Assembly (NCBI GenBank): GCA_905250115.1
Contig: CAJNOI010000011.1
Coordinates: forward strand, 435,550-499,549
Direction: 5' to 3'
Source of the DNA: Adineta steineri
Lineage: Eukaryota; Rotifera; Eurotatoria; Adinetida; Adinetidae
DNA length: 64,000 bases
In this document: in pieces, positions 1 through 9,123 of the stretch
How the letters are laid out: each line of letters begins with the position of its first letter
Position numbering within the stretch: the first letter of the stretch is position 1
Translations under genes and position numbers: made by a program
Notes under the pieces: model-generated
What the model saw: only the letters and a program-made list of their open reading frames with translations
What the model was told of the DNA's origin: nothing
The model's database searches: none

Positions 1-182
1 ATTATTTTTTATTCTAAGAAAAAATTAAACAAATATGTATACAAATACTTGTTGAATAACTGTAAAGGAGAGGAAGAAAACAGAGGGAAAAAGATATTAA
101 TAAATATTTTTAACAATAGATAACCGTATAATGAGCGAAGCCTTTCAAATTTCTTTTCAAGCGATGTGTGAGGAGGATTTTT

Positions 183-412
183 GTAAATATTATTATAAAA
201 TGATATTAATCTAGAAGCATATTATCAAGCATGATACTAATGCTGAGGAATATTATAAATCTTAATATCAATGTAACGCAATATTAATAATCATGATATT
301 AATGTAGAAGATACTGTGAATATTGATTTTAATGCAACAGAATATTGCCAATAACAATATTAATGTAGAAGACTATTGTCAACAATGATATTAATGTGGA
401 AGAATATTATCT
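183..412. repeat. degenerate tandem repeat, unit about 35-40 bp
   Basis: A phrase close to 'gatattaatgtagaagaatattgt' recurs about six times with substitutions and small indels, ending where the first telomere-like hairpin starts. Bases 1-182 are AT-rich sequence in which I see nothing. The whole stretch may be intron or intergenic DNA upstream of the exon at 750; no coding pattern is visible. Confidence 0.6.
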
Positions 413-475
413 TGAAGGTGTGGTTGTGGCTGCATGTATGATACTTATAGTCTCATACCCACACCCATCTTTCGA
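411..475. repeat. telomere-like hairpin element, copy 1
   Basis: The left arm begins 'cttgaaggtgtgg' and the right arm is 'cccacacccatctttcgaa', so the two ends are imperfect inverted repeats made of TGTGGG-type sequence. It is a diverged member of the family described under 33862-33926. Confidence 0.5.
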
Positions 476-546
476 ACAACTAAGAGAATCATTGATACAT
501 CAGGAGGATAGCAACGTGTGCGTAACGCGTGACAATCAGACAGCAT

Positions 547-626
547 CTTGAGGATGTGGACGTGGGTGTGAGTGTGGGTATGGGTATGTATTGATTATTA
601 AGCTTACAACCACATCCTACTCATGG
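547..626. repeat. telomere-like hairpin element, copy 2
   Basis: It starts 'cttgaggatgtggacgtggg', continues with GTGTGGGTATGGG-like sequence, and closes with 'aaccacatcctactcatg'. Same arm design and same CTTGAGG start as the better copies at 14250 and 33862. Only about 70 bp separates it from copy 1. Confidence 0.5.
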
Positions 627-749
627 GCAATGTCTTATTTTCCTCCTTTTATTCGAATTTCCTTCTTTTTTTTTAAAAAATCCTTCTTTCTGGCGACCCT
701 TGTATAATATAGGTTAAATTTTTTTTATTGTATCATTATATCTTCTTAG

Positions 750-1042
750 GAAGGTGTTCATCGACATCATCAGTTTCTGTCAATAATATTCATGGTTACA
801 CGTATATGAGTCTACTAATTATATTATTGTACATTGACTCTATATTATCAAGTTCATTAGCTCAATGGTTCTATTCATATATTTCTCATGATCAATTGGT
901 AAAACCCTATCGATGGTTCGGTTGGTATCGTAAGATATTCATTTGTATTACTGGTGCTTTGATTGGCAATCAACTAGTTAATGTATTAGCATGCCGACCA
1001 ATTGAAATCTTCTATGATATTCAATATATGTATCAATACTAA
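750..1042 (+). CDS. possible 3'-terminal exon of an unidentified membrane protein
   Basis: An AT-rich tract ending 'atcttcttag' looks like a 3' splice site, and the frame after it stays open to a TAA stop at 1040-1042. The roughly 97 encoded residues contain hydrophobic stretches (around MSLLIILLYIDSIL and later IFICITGALIGNQLV), so two membrane-spanning segments are possible. I do not recognise the family, and no upstream exon is convincing within bases 1-749, which are repeats. It could be the end of a gene that begins outside the window, or a chance open frame. Confidence 0.35.
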
Positions 1043-1727
1043 TTGTGCAAATATTTGTTTTTTTTATTTGTCTTCTCTTTGCTTTTCTTCTTGGTGTTAA
1101 GTATGCATCAGTCCATCGCGGACGTTAACTACAAAAACCTCTTCAATATTTGTCACATTAATGTAGATTAGAAACATTTATAAAAAAAATTCTTTATTTT
1201 CGTTCAATTTTTTTTTCTACATTCTAAAAATTGGAAAATATGTATCGAAATAAATATGAATAATTTTTTACGATTATATTGGATGAAATGAGTAGAATCA
1301 TTTTTTAGACGAAGATGAATATAGTAACGTTTATAACTGAATGTACACATATTATCAATAGATTTCATTTTTTGTTTATTCTTTCTTTCGTACAACAAAC
1401 ACTTCTTCTCATTATGATTAGATACAAAACAAAGGGTGAATGTGTGTATATGTGTCATATCTATATCGCATTCACCCCTCAGTATTCTTTTCAAAACTTC
1501 TCATAAGATAACCATTTCTTTTTTGGAATTAAAGCAGTACTTTTTTTTTATGTCCTATAAGAATGAGCTTTTTTGCGTATTCATTTTATTTTTACGTACA
1601 AAAATAGGAATAATAGCACTCTTGTTTTATTTTATTAGTAAGTAGATCAATAAAATATCTATTATTTAATTGAGACGTTAATGAGACTGAATAACTAATA
1701 TTACACCTATACTATCACCCTCAATAT
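1043..1727. other. non-coding AT-rich interval
   Basis: Poly-T and AT-rich sequence. Short open frames exist on both strands, but their composition is low-complexity F/I/K/N and none has splice support or family resemblance. Confidence 0.6.
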
Positions 1728-1979
1728 TCACTTAGGAAAAGTCCATTGAGTATCAGCTGGATATTGCAATAACATCGAATATGGATAAACATATCCTGAA
1801 CTGAATGGATATATAACAAGTGTCACTGTTGTTGTATAAGATGGTTCATTCGATAGAAATCCTGCCACTGCTCGAGCAAAATGTCGACAATCATTTAATC
1901 CAACTTCATAATTACCAAAAGTTTGTATATGTTGTAATACAAAAGATTTTAAATCACTTGCTTTTCTATTCGTTATTTC
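1728..1979 (-). CDS. partial gene ending in an 'NDCRHFA' cysteine-protease-like motif
   Basis: The minus frame is open from the edge of the assembly gap to a TGA stop at 1730-1728. The last 84 or so residues contain the segment LNDCRHFARAVAGFL. This resembles the 'N-C-x-H-F-A' active-site segment of papain-like or NlpC/P60-superfamily proteins (LRAT, PPPDE), with a Cys and adjacent His; that is a family-level inference. The N-terminal part is lost in the gap. Beyond the gap and the telomere-like array, a minus-strand ATG at 2308 opens an Asp-rich stretch (MKTFRVLDND, then many D/N), which could be the start of the same gene. If so, the telomere-like array lies inside it. Confidence 0.4.
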   Translation of the reverse strand, partial: EITNRKASDLKSFVLQHIQTFGNYEVGLNDCRHFARAVAGFLSNEPSYTTTVTLVIYPFSSGYVYPYSMLLQYPADTQWTFPK

Positions 1980-2079
1980 NNNNNNNNNNNNNNNNNNNNN
2001 NNNNNNNNNNNNNNNNNNNNNNNNNNNNNNNNNNNNNNNNNNNNNNNNNNNNNNNNNNNNNNNNNNNNNNNNNNNNNNN
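1980..2079. other. assembly gap of 100 N
   Basis: Exactly one hundred N, the conventional size for a gap of unknown length. It begins directly after coding sequence and ends directly at a telomere-like repeat array, so the repeat probably caused the break. Confidence 0.95.
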
Positions 2080-2215
2080 GGTACATACACCCACACCCAC
2101 ATCTATACCCTCACCCACACCCACACCCTCACCCACACCCACATCTATACCCACACCCACATCTATACCCACACCCACACCTACACCCTCACCCACACTC
2201 TAACCCACACCCACA
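2080..2215. repeat. interstitial telomere-like array (CCCACA / TGTGGG variants)
   Basis: About 135 bp of CCCACA units interspersed with CATCTATA and CCCTCA variants. Read on the minus strand it is TGTGGG-type, the hexamer reported as the telomeric repeat of bdelloid rotifers (Adineta). The array is irregular, runs into the assembly gap on its left, and runs into a CAT microsatellite on its right. Confidence 0.8.
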
Positions 2216-2216
2216 C

Positions 2217-2287
2217 CCATCATCATCGTCATCATTATTATCAACATCATTATCATCACTATCATCAACGTCAACAACATCATTATC
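2217..2287. repeat. CAT/ATC trinucleotide microsatellite
   Basis: Imperfect (CAT)n tract. On the minus strand it reads as a poly-Asp/Asn frame opened by an ATG at 2308-2306, so it could encode an acidic N-terminus of the partial gene at 1728-1979. Confidence 0.6.
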
Positions 2288-2582
2288 TAAAACACGAAAA
2301 GTTTTCATTTTTATTATATTAATTCGTAAGTTTATATGATCTTTATTAAAATAATTGTTCTAAGTGTAAACATTTTCTAGTTGTTTTTCTACATAAATAC
2401 CTACGTAAGATAAAGTTAATATTTTAATTTTGAAAATAATTTCTTTCTTACTTGTATTATAGAAACATTTGAATACGGAAATAAATTTAGAAAAATCATT
2501 GAAGATATAATCTTAAAAATTATTCAAACTGGAATGGACATGTTCTTCGAAGCATTACTTACATCATTAATTAGTTTTAATT

Positions 2583-2819
2583 ATGAAAATTCTAAGGTGG
2601 TGTAACGATCAAGGAATATACGTTGACGAACAATCTGGATTTACTCCGAATAGGAGATTACAAACGAGAGTACTGACTGTATGTGAAGATATACGCTTAA
2701 CAATTACAGCACCAAATAGACCTATATCAGGAATTTTTGTCGACTTTAAAAGTGCATTTGACAAAATGTGGCATTCTGCTCTTCTAGCCAGTTTATTATT
2801 GTTACACATGCCTCTTAAT
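2583..2819 (+). mobile_element. non-LTR retrotransposon reverse-transcriptase fragment
   Basis: The encoded piece reads WCNDQGIYVDEQSGF, then NRRLQTR, then GIFVDFKSAFDKMWH. These are the 'EQxGFR' region and the first catalytic-Asp motif (FVDFKSAFD) of LINE-type reverse transcriptases. Only about 80 residues remain, where a full RT domain needs some 250 and the second catalytic box (YADD) is absent, so the copy is dead. The RT frame stops resembling RT exactly where the telomere-like sequence 'cttgagggtgggtgtggg' begins at 2820, so that junction is a break or insertion point. Confidence 0.85.
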
Positions 2820-2907
2820 CTTGAGGGTGGGTGTGGGTGTTGGTGAACTTGAATAATCTTTTCGTTCTACACTCGCAGAAACTCACACTCACATCCACAC
2901 CCTTCAA
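2820..2907. repeat. telomere-like hairpin element, copy 3 (abuts RT fragment)
   Basis: The left arm is 'cttgagggtgggtgtgggtg' and the right arm is 'cactcacatccacacccttcaa'. They are inverted repeats separated by about 45 bp of unrelated AT-rich sequence, a longer spacer than in other copies. Confidence 0.65.
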
Positions 2908-3532
2908 ATCAATAAGAAACAAATTTTGAGGAGAGAACTAACAAAATATGATTCAAAATATGAACCAGTAGTTTTTGATATTCTCGATTAAATTCTTTTT
3001 TTTCTTCACTTTTTGCAAAATAAAAACCAATTCAAGTTTAAAATTCTATCAAATTATCTCATATATGAAAATCATAAATTATTATTGATTTATTTTTAAA
3101 TGTTTAAAAATCTGATTTAAAATCTAATTAATTTAAGAGATGTTATTAATGATAAATAGTTATCATATATGATACATAAAAAAAACTAACGAATTAAAAT
3201 AATTATAATTTGTATTATTTATAAAAAAACAGTTTCTTTTTGCATTTTTCTACATTTGAGATAAATTCATTACTATGAAATGAATCGTTATCTTGTCTAA
3301 ATCCGAAGATAATATGTGAAAGTTTAAAATAATATTTATTTAAAATCTTTAATGAAAATGAAGATAATCATCTGTTAAGAATGATTTAAACTTTTTGTGA
3401 AAAAAACATGAATTATTATCTAAAAATATTACTTATTAAAGTACATCAAAGTATTTTCGTTTTTTAATTTCAATTCGATAAGCTACATTTGTAGATAAAC
3501 TGGATTTTAATATAAGTGACAATGTTGTTACT
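2908..3532. other. non-coding AT-rich interval
   Basis: Runs of A and T with many stops in all frames; no repeat or gene recognised. Confidence 0.6.
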
Positions 3533-4448
3533 TCAGTTGAAATAATTATTAGTTATGAAAAAACAAAAATATCTGACTTTATTTTTGTTCTCTTTCAAAT
3601 ATAAATGTTTAAGAAAAGAATTGTTCTTTAGTTTTTTTTCTTGTCGTTGTCGTAGTTGATTCAAACATTTTTCTTCATCATTTGGGGCTATAAGATTGCT
3701 ATTATGGCTCATATGAAGGACAGAACACCGAATATTGTCGCAACTGTTTCTGAACATATCCGAACAGATCTTATTTGTGTTGGACCTTGCTGAGAGAAAA
3801 AAAAAATATTTAATACACATAAATAAGTGAAAAAAAACGTTGCAATCTGTAGCAACACATACGATTAAATGTTTGTCATAAGATATTACTTAATAGAACT
3901 GATTAAATACTTTAAAAAAATATTTTCTAAATGTCAATCACTTGTTTAAACTCAATTAGATTCAATAAAATTAATGTTCAAATTATTCTTTGCTTGTTTA
4001 CTCAAATTATATTTTAAAACAAAACAGAAAAAAGAAATTACTTGTTAGATAATTTAAAATAAAACGTCCATGTTCGACTGGAATGTTATCTATTTCATGT
4101 AAATATATTCTGTCACCACGTTCTGATTGACTATAGAAAATATTAAAAATTGATTTATTCAACAAATTCAATTCATTTTAAAGTTATTCAAAAGACTTAC
4201 CCAACTTTTTCATTTTGTTTATCAATACCAAATAATCCAATGGCATTTGAATCAATCGCTTGAAGATCATCGATTAAAATATATGGTACAAAATAATAAA
4301 AATAAAATTGATAATGTAATTTAACTTTGGTGAATTTATCAGTATTATCACTATTATCCAAGTCGAACAATCCGGCACGGAAACGGCCGGTCCGTGGCAT
4401 TCCGAAGATTTCATGGGATCCTGCGTCAGAAACCATCGTTATGGGCAT
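3533..4448 (-). CDS. unrecognised three-exon gene, about 197 aa
   Basis: Three minus-strand exons fit together: 4448-4201, 4130-4042 and 3789-3533. Each junction has GT-AG ends (gtaagt, gtaatt donors; ctatag, ctctcag acceptors), and the summed length of 594 nt is exactly 198 codons including the stop. Exon 1 starts MPITMVSDAGSHEIFG and contains a hydrophobic-aromatic run (HYQFYFYYFVPYILIDD). Exon 2 is acidic-polar. Exon 3 has four cysteines (ICSDMF, SCDNIRCSV) followed by a Lys/Gln-rich tail. I do not recognise the family; no function is assigned. The upstream start is uncertain, and it could be the 3' portion of a longer gene. Confidence 0.5.
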
Positions 4449-4685
4449 AAACTCGGATATAATTCATTTTATCTTCTTATCAGGAAAATAATTTAATCCG
4501 AACTTTCATTTAAAGTCAATTATAAAGAACGTCAAATAATAATTTTTGATATCTAGAAGAACTTTGGAGTTGTGTAATCGATTAGAATATTAGATTTATT
4601 TTCTGGCTCGAATTGTTTTAATAATAAAAATGATCAGAATAAATATCTATTCTTGATAATCAATGAAATACTGTTCTTTAGCCGC

Positions 4686-4770
4686 TACAGTAAAATCTCT
4701 CTAGTGGACACTGTTGGGACCGTCGAAAAGTGTCCACTATAGAGAGGTGTCCACTTTGTAGAGGTGTAGT
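4686..4770. mobile_element. solo terminus of a pogo/Tigger-like (Tc1/mariner) transposon
   Basis: After a TA dinucleotide comes CAGTAAAATCTCTCTAGTGG, followed by a 'ttgggaccg' core and repeated copies of 'gtgtccactatagagagg'. Many pogo/Tigger-class terminal repeats share this layout: CAGT, then A/C-rich, then CTCTCTA, GGACAC, GGGACC and GTGTCC. An internal inverted pair, AGTGGACAC...GTGTCCACT, spans about 4703-4739. No transposase and no opposite terminus are seen nearby, so this is a fragment. Confidence 0.55.
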
Positions 4771-4858
4771 CTTTTCTTTGCCAAAATCAACATATATAAA
4801 TGAAGTAGATATACTTTGTATATATACATCACTTTTAAAGAAAGAATGGTCGATAAAA

Positions 4859-4930
4859 GGGTGTGGGTGTGGATGGGAGTTTGAATATGGGTGTGGGTGT
4901 GCTTTGGTTAATATACTGATACTCACACCA
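4859..4930. repeat. telomere-like repeat patch, copy 4
   Basis: Two 'gggtgtgggtgt' blocks are separated by 'ggatgggagtttgaatat', and 'actcacacc' closes the patch. It lies between the pogo-like terminus and the MITE that starts two bases later. Confidence 0.55.
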
Positions 4931-4931
4931 T

Positions 4932-5317
4932 TGATGCCAACTGTCATAGTCAGAAAACCGGAATTCTAATGTGGAAATCCGGAAAATTCCGGAAACGTTT
5001 TTTTGTTAAATCCGGATAGATTTTTAACAGTTAATTTCTATCGGCAAAAAACAGTTTCTCTAAATCTTATTCTCAATTATACTGCTTATTATTTCAAAAA
5101 ACACATGTTTCTATATGTCAAAAGAAAATCAACATCAAAATTCAGAATATAATAAACTAAATATATAAGAAGTATAAGCCACTGAGCCATTGTCAAATAA
5201 AATTTTTGTTGAGTATTAACAGATAAGTATAATTTAGTTCAATAAAAATAATCTAAAATCCGGAAAAGTGGAAAAATCCGGAATTTTTCTGGAAAAACCA
5301 GAAGAGTTGGCAACACT
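4932..5317. mobile_element. non-autonomous inverted-repeat element (MITE), about 386 bp
   Basis: The left end reads TGATGCCAACTGTC and, a little inside, has repeated 'ccggaaattccgg'-type motifs. The reverse complement of the right end reads AGTGTTGCCAACTCTTC and then also 'attccggattttt'. The matching TGCCAACT termini and mirrored CCGGAA motifs mark a short inverted-repeat transposon without coding capacity. Superfamily is not certain; TGTTGCCAACT-like ends occur in hAT-type elements. No clear target-site duplication is seen because both flanks are telomere-like repeat. Confidence 0.6.
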
Positions 5318-5336
5318 AACCCACACCCACTCACAC
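5316..5336. repeat. short telomere-like patch between MITE and ARF fragment
   Basis: 'ctaacccacacccactcacac' joins the right end of the MITE to the 3' part of the ARF fragment. On the minus strand it is read through in frame as CEWVWV. Confidence 0.6.
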
Positions 5337-5713
5337 ATACTTGATAAATCATGTTCAACAGTTTTTTTAGCAAATTCTTCAGTTGTATCATTATCTACTT
5401 CAGATAACCATTGTAATGATTGATTTTCAGCTTGATTCATATTGTTTGTAGTTGTAGATTCTACATTTACCAATGTCGATTGAGAAGAAAGTGGGGGTTT
5501 CATTGCACGTACTAGCCAATCTAAACCTACATACAAACCATCACCTGTATAAGCAGAACATGGTTGTAAATGCCAATTTTGATTTTTAATATCATTTAAT
5601 TTCATTTTTTTGATAATATATTCTTGTTTTAATTCATTCGACAAATCAATTTTATTCAAATAGGTTAATAGAGGTATTTTTCTCAATTCATCTGTTCTTA
5701 GCCAACGATCCAT
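5337..5713 (-). pseudogene. truncated ARF/ARL-type small GTPase
   Basis: From an ATG at 5713 the frame reads MDRWLRTDELRKIPLL, TYLNKIDLS and CSAYTGDGLYVGLDWL. These are the second half of an ARF-family G domain: the NKxD guanine-specificity motif appears as NKID, and the SA-TG-GL-EGLDWL motif near the C-terminus is clear. The P-loop, switch I and DxxG motifs are absent and were not found upstream. A polar tail of about 55 residues follows, then the frame runs into the telomere-like patch (CEWVWV) and MITE sequence before a stop at 5234. Upstream, an overlapping unrecognised minus frame (about 5931-5698) is not in phase. A 5'-truncated gene with transposon-derived 3' end is the best reading; a multi-exon gene with diverged 5' exons is the alternative. 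Confidence 0.6.
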
Positions 5714-5989
5714 ATCATATTAACAAGATATGTTTCATTATTATTATAACGATAAAAACTAAATAAATCTTCTTTAATAATTCCTTCACGATAGAAATCA
5801 CATTCATTGATTAATGCAACTAAATTTTTATTAATAATTGATAAATTTTTAATATTATTGAAATTAAATGAAAAATTTATCAAATCATTTTCATTTAATT
5901 TTTCAATTCGAACTAAAGAAAATAATTCTTCAATTATTATTAAAGAGGAGTCCTCTAAATTAGTTTTTTTCTCAAATAATATATATTAA

Positions 5990-7213
5990 TAATAAATCAA
6001 GAATTTATTCATCATCGACTTTATGACCTTGACCATCTAATATAATGAATGAGACAATATTATATAAAATAAAATATATTTTCTTTCATCTATCATGTGT
6101 ATTAAGACGAAGAAAGACATTTATTATATATATGTTTATATTTACTTTTCTTTTTAATAAAGATCTTAATTTCTGATAGATTTTAATGAAATATTTTTAA
6201 ATTCTAATGTTTTTCTAAATTTTATTTCATATTCAAAGACGAAAAGAACTCTTTCTATTCCATAGCATAAATTTCAAATCCACGACTAAACTTTGTTCAG
6301 CACTGTGATTACAATATTCTCTAATATACAAACGAGAAGTTTTAAATTATATCGGTTGAATTCTAATACAGTGTGTTCATTTAATTGGAAAACAAAAGTT
6401 TTATGAATAATGCTATGCTTGACTTATTGATAGGAAACCTACAATAAATATGTCGTAATTTGGTGCAGAGTGTGTGCCTATATGTTTTATAACTCAAGAA
6501 AACGAACCTTTAAAAAAAACACCTTTACATGCCATTATGAAAAAAGGACTACTTTATTATTATATATTATACAATTTACATAGATACGAAGCAAATTTTA
6601 TTAAGATATCTTAAGATTTCTTTTTATGTACTTTATTATTTTTTCAGTTGGTTGTTTTATCTGAGTAATGTATGGCGATACAAACAGGTAAGTGATCAAA
6701 AGTTGCAAGTATTCATACAGTAATCAGAGAAAAGAAAAAAATATGCGACAAAACAACGTATAACTTCACATTAACTATATCAGTTTTTGTGTGTCTAAAA
6801 TTTGCATTTTCGTTTTTCTTCCTTTTATTATTATTATCGTCCTTTTCTGTTCGTTAGACTTTGATAATATTGACTTATCCTATCGTATTTTTTCTTTTGT
6901 TTCAATAATGTATTTGTTTTTAACTATAGAAGCTATATGATAATCTAGTGAGATAAATCAGGCAAACGTTGATGTTTCAACACAAAAATAGTAATTGTTG
7001 AAACTTACCATTTTAGTATATCTCGTTGACCAGATTATCTTTGAAGTAGTAAAAGGTAGACGAATTATTTTATTGACTACGTTGAATTTTAATATTATTT
7101 GCTTTTTATCTTAGTTAGAATAAAATTTTTCATATACTCTGTGCTCATTTAAGAAACTATCAAGTAGTTACTGAAACAAAATATCAATACAAAATCAGTT
7201 TAGTTGCCGTATA
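5990..7213. other. intergenic interval before the RNase III gene
   Basis: AT-rich sequence with no convincing exon, repeat or RNA gene. A short minus frame ending with a stop at about 6007 (residues ILDGQGHKVDDE after a 'tattag') could be a last exon but has no partner. Confidence 0.5.
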
Positions 7214-7975
7214 ATGCCAAAACCATGGATAGATATAAAATCAAGATCTGTCCTTGAAGATGTGCTTGGATACAAATTTACAAAGTCAGACTTACTTTGG
7301 CAAGCTCTAACTCATCCATCGGCAATTACCGAAAATCATCCAAAGGCTTTTAAACATGATTTATTCCCATTAGCATTTGTTGGTGACTCTGCGCTCAAAT
7401 ACGCCGTCGCTCGATACTTATTTCTCAATGGATCAGATGATGTGGTCACAGATCGTGTCAGATTGCATGAAGGTGTGCAGACAGCCATTAAAAATCGTGA
7501 TCTAGCAAAAATGGCTCGTGAAAAACTTCATTTAGAAGAATATCTTATACGAGGAAATGGACATCGAGATCTCAATGAAACTTTGTATTCGGATTGCTTT
7601 GAAGCGATACTTGGCGCTATTGCTCTTGATTGTGGAAGCAATCAACAAGAAAAAGTTTTTCGTATTATTGAAAAATTATGCTCTGATCGATATGAATCGT
7701 TGCTAAATAAACCCTTAACTAACAGAATGCTTCCATGGAGAGGTGAAGATGACAAATCGAATATTGATCAAATGATTTGTTTTCCCAGAGCCGCATTGCA
7801 GTCAGCGCCATATATGAATCAGTTATTTCAACGTACACATTATATCAGTTTTTGGCGACGATTATTTCGATCTTGCTTGCGGATTTTTGTTGTTGTTGGA
7901 TTCTGTATACTTTTCATTGTACGCATGTTACATTTCTCACAAACTGGCATCAAACGCTTTGGGGACGGTCTTTGA
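7214..7975 (+). CDS. RNase III-domain protein with C-terminal membrane segment
   Basis: A 253-aa intronless frame. Residues 12-150 form one RNase III endonuclease domain: the signature region reads PLAFVGDSALKYA (residues 52-64) and the second metal-binding region reads YSDCFEAILGAIALD (125-139). Asp58, Asp127 and Glu130 match three of the four usual metal ligands. The conserved Glu of the 'RLEFLGDS' motif is replaced by Ala54. There is no dsRNA-binding domain; instead residues about 214-240 are a basic stretch followed by a strongly hydrophobic run (RIFVVVGFCILFIVRML), a likely tail-anchor. If active it would act as a dimer on double-stranded RNA at a membrane surface; weak or lost catalysis is equally possible. 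Start chosen at the ATG beside the first conserved helix. Confidence 0.85.
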   Translation: MPKPWIDIKSRSVLEDVLGYKFTKSDLLWQALTHPSAITENHPKAFKHDLFPLAFVGDSALKYAVARYLFLNGSDDVVTDRVRLHEGVQTAIKNRDLAKMAREKLHLEEYLIRGNGHRDLNETLYSDCFEAILGAIALDCGSNQQEKVFRIIEKLCSDRYESLLNKPLTNRMLPWRGEDDKSNIDQMICFPRAALQSAPYMNQLFQRTHYISFWRRLFRSCLRIFVVVGFCILFIVRMLHFSQTGIKRFGDGL

Positions 7976-9123
7976 AATATAACATCTGCTACTGAATATT
8001 AAAAAAAAATAATTCCACTTTTCTTTAGAAGACAAAATGAACATTTTCAAAACGTTGATTTTTTTCTAGTTTATAAAAAAGATAATATTTTTAAAATAAA
8101 AAATAATTAATTTTCATGAATTTTCGATAAAAGTATCTTTGGTTGGCAAATGTTGATAAACAAGTTATTGACTTTTATTGCATAAACTCCATCTGAATGG
8201 TATTATTATAGATTGGATTGAATTTAGACACAAATAATCAATCTCTATATTGATTTTAAAATATGAGACATCATGAAAACCTTTAGAAAGAAAAATAGAA
8301 ACTTGAAAATTCGATTGTATGAGTAAATATTGTCACAAGAGAAAATGAAAAAGATGGATATATTTTTTTTTATATAATAGATTCAAGACAAAAGTTTTTA
8401 AATCGTCATCATCGGAAGTACAGCTAATTCTATAGAAAATGAGATGACACCAATCAATTAATCAGATGAATAGATTATTTCATAAAAATCAATAAAGATT
8501 AGACTCTCCTTAAATTACTTCATTGTATATATATCAATCAATTCAAAATGAACTTAAATTCTAAGTACACTTTTACTTATTTTGTATATTTCGACCTCTG
8601 ATGAGCCAAGTTCTTTTGAGATTTTCTCACATCTATCAATAAATATGCGTATAAACTTCATGCAGTATGTAAATGGACTTTAATAAAAAAAAATGATGTG
8701 TGACGGATAATATGTTCGATCAATTATTTTGATAAAGTATTAGTAAATATACGAAGAGAGATGTGATAGATATGAAAAAAATAACGAACAAGTCAATACA
8801 TCGAGTAAAACAAAAATATTGTTGGAAATTTCTTTTTTAAAAGGTACATTACGCTTTTTATTAGTCACGAATGCACTTATATAAATACAAAACATGAATA
8901 TATTTAATAGTAGTATAGAAAGAAAAATGTTTTTGTTCGTTCGGAATACTTAGAAAGAAATTAATTGCTTGGAAGAAACGAATCGTTGGGTTTTTTCCGT
9001 TTAGCTGTTTTTTCCCCAGTATGAATCACATTTGTCCGTTCCGGGAATTATTGTTTTTATTTAATATATGTATATAAGAAGCGTTTTTCTACTTTTTAAA
9101 AAATGACATCACGTTTTTGTTAA
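7976..9123. other. intergenic interval
   Basis: AT-rich with poly-A and poly-T tracts; no gene or structured repeat recognised. The last 60 bp contain 'atatatgtatataag', a possible TATA region for the next gene. Confidence 0.5.

Noticed and set aside
183-412. CRISPR-like array
   Set aside because: The repeats are too degenerate, without constant spacer length, and the genome is eukaryotic.
1966-2203. Frames encoding VGVGVG or PTPTPS repeats on both strands
   Set aside because: Direct translation of the telomere-like CCCACA array and through-gap N; not a protein.
5698-5931. Minus-strand frame (INFSFNFNNIKNLSIINKNLVALINECDF) overlapping the ARF fragment start
   Set aside because: Open and gene-like in composition, but no family recognised, no phase match with the ARF frame, and no clear splice partner; left out as a separate gene.
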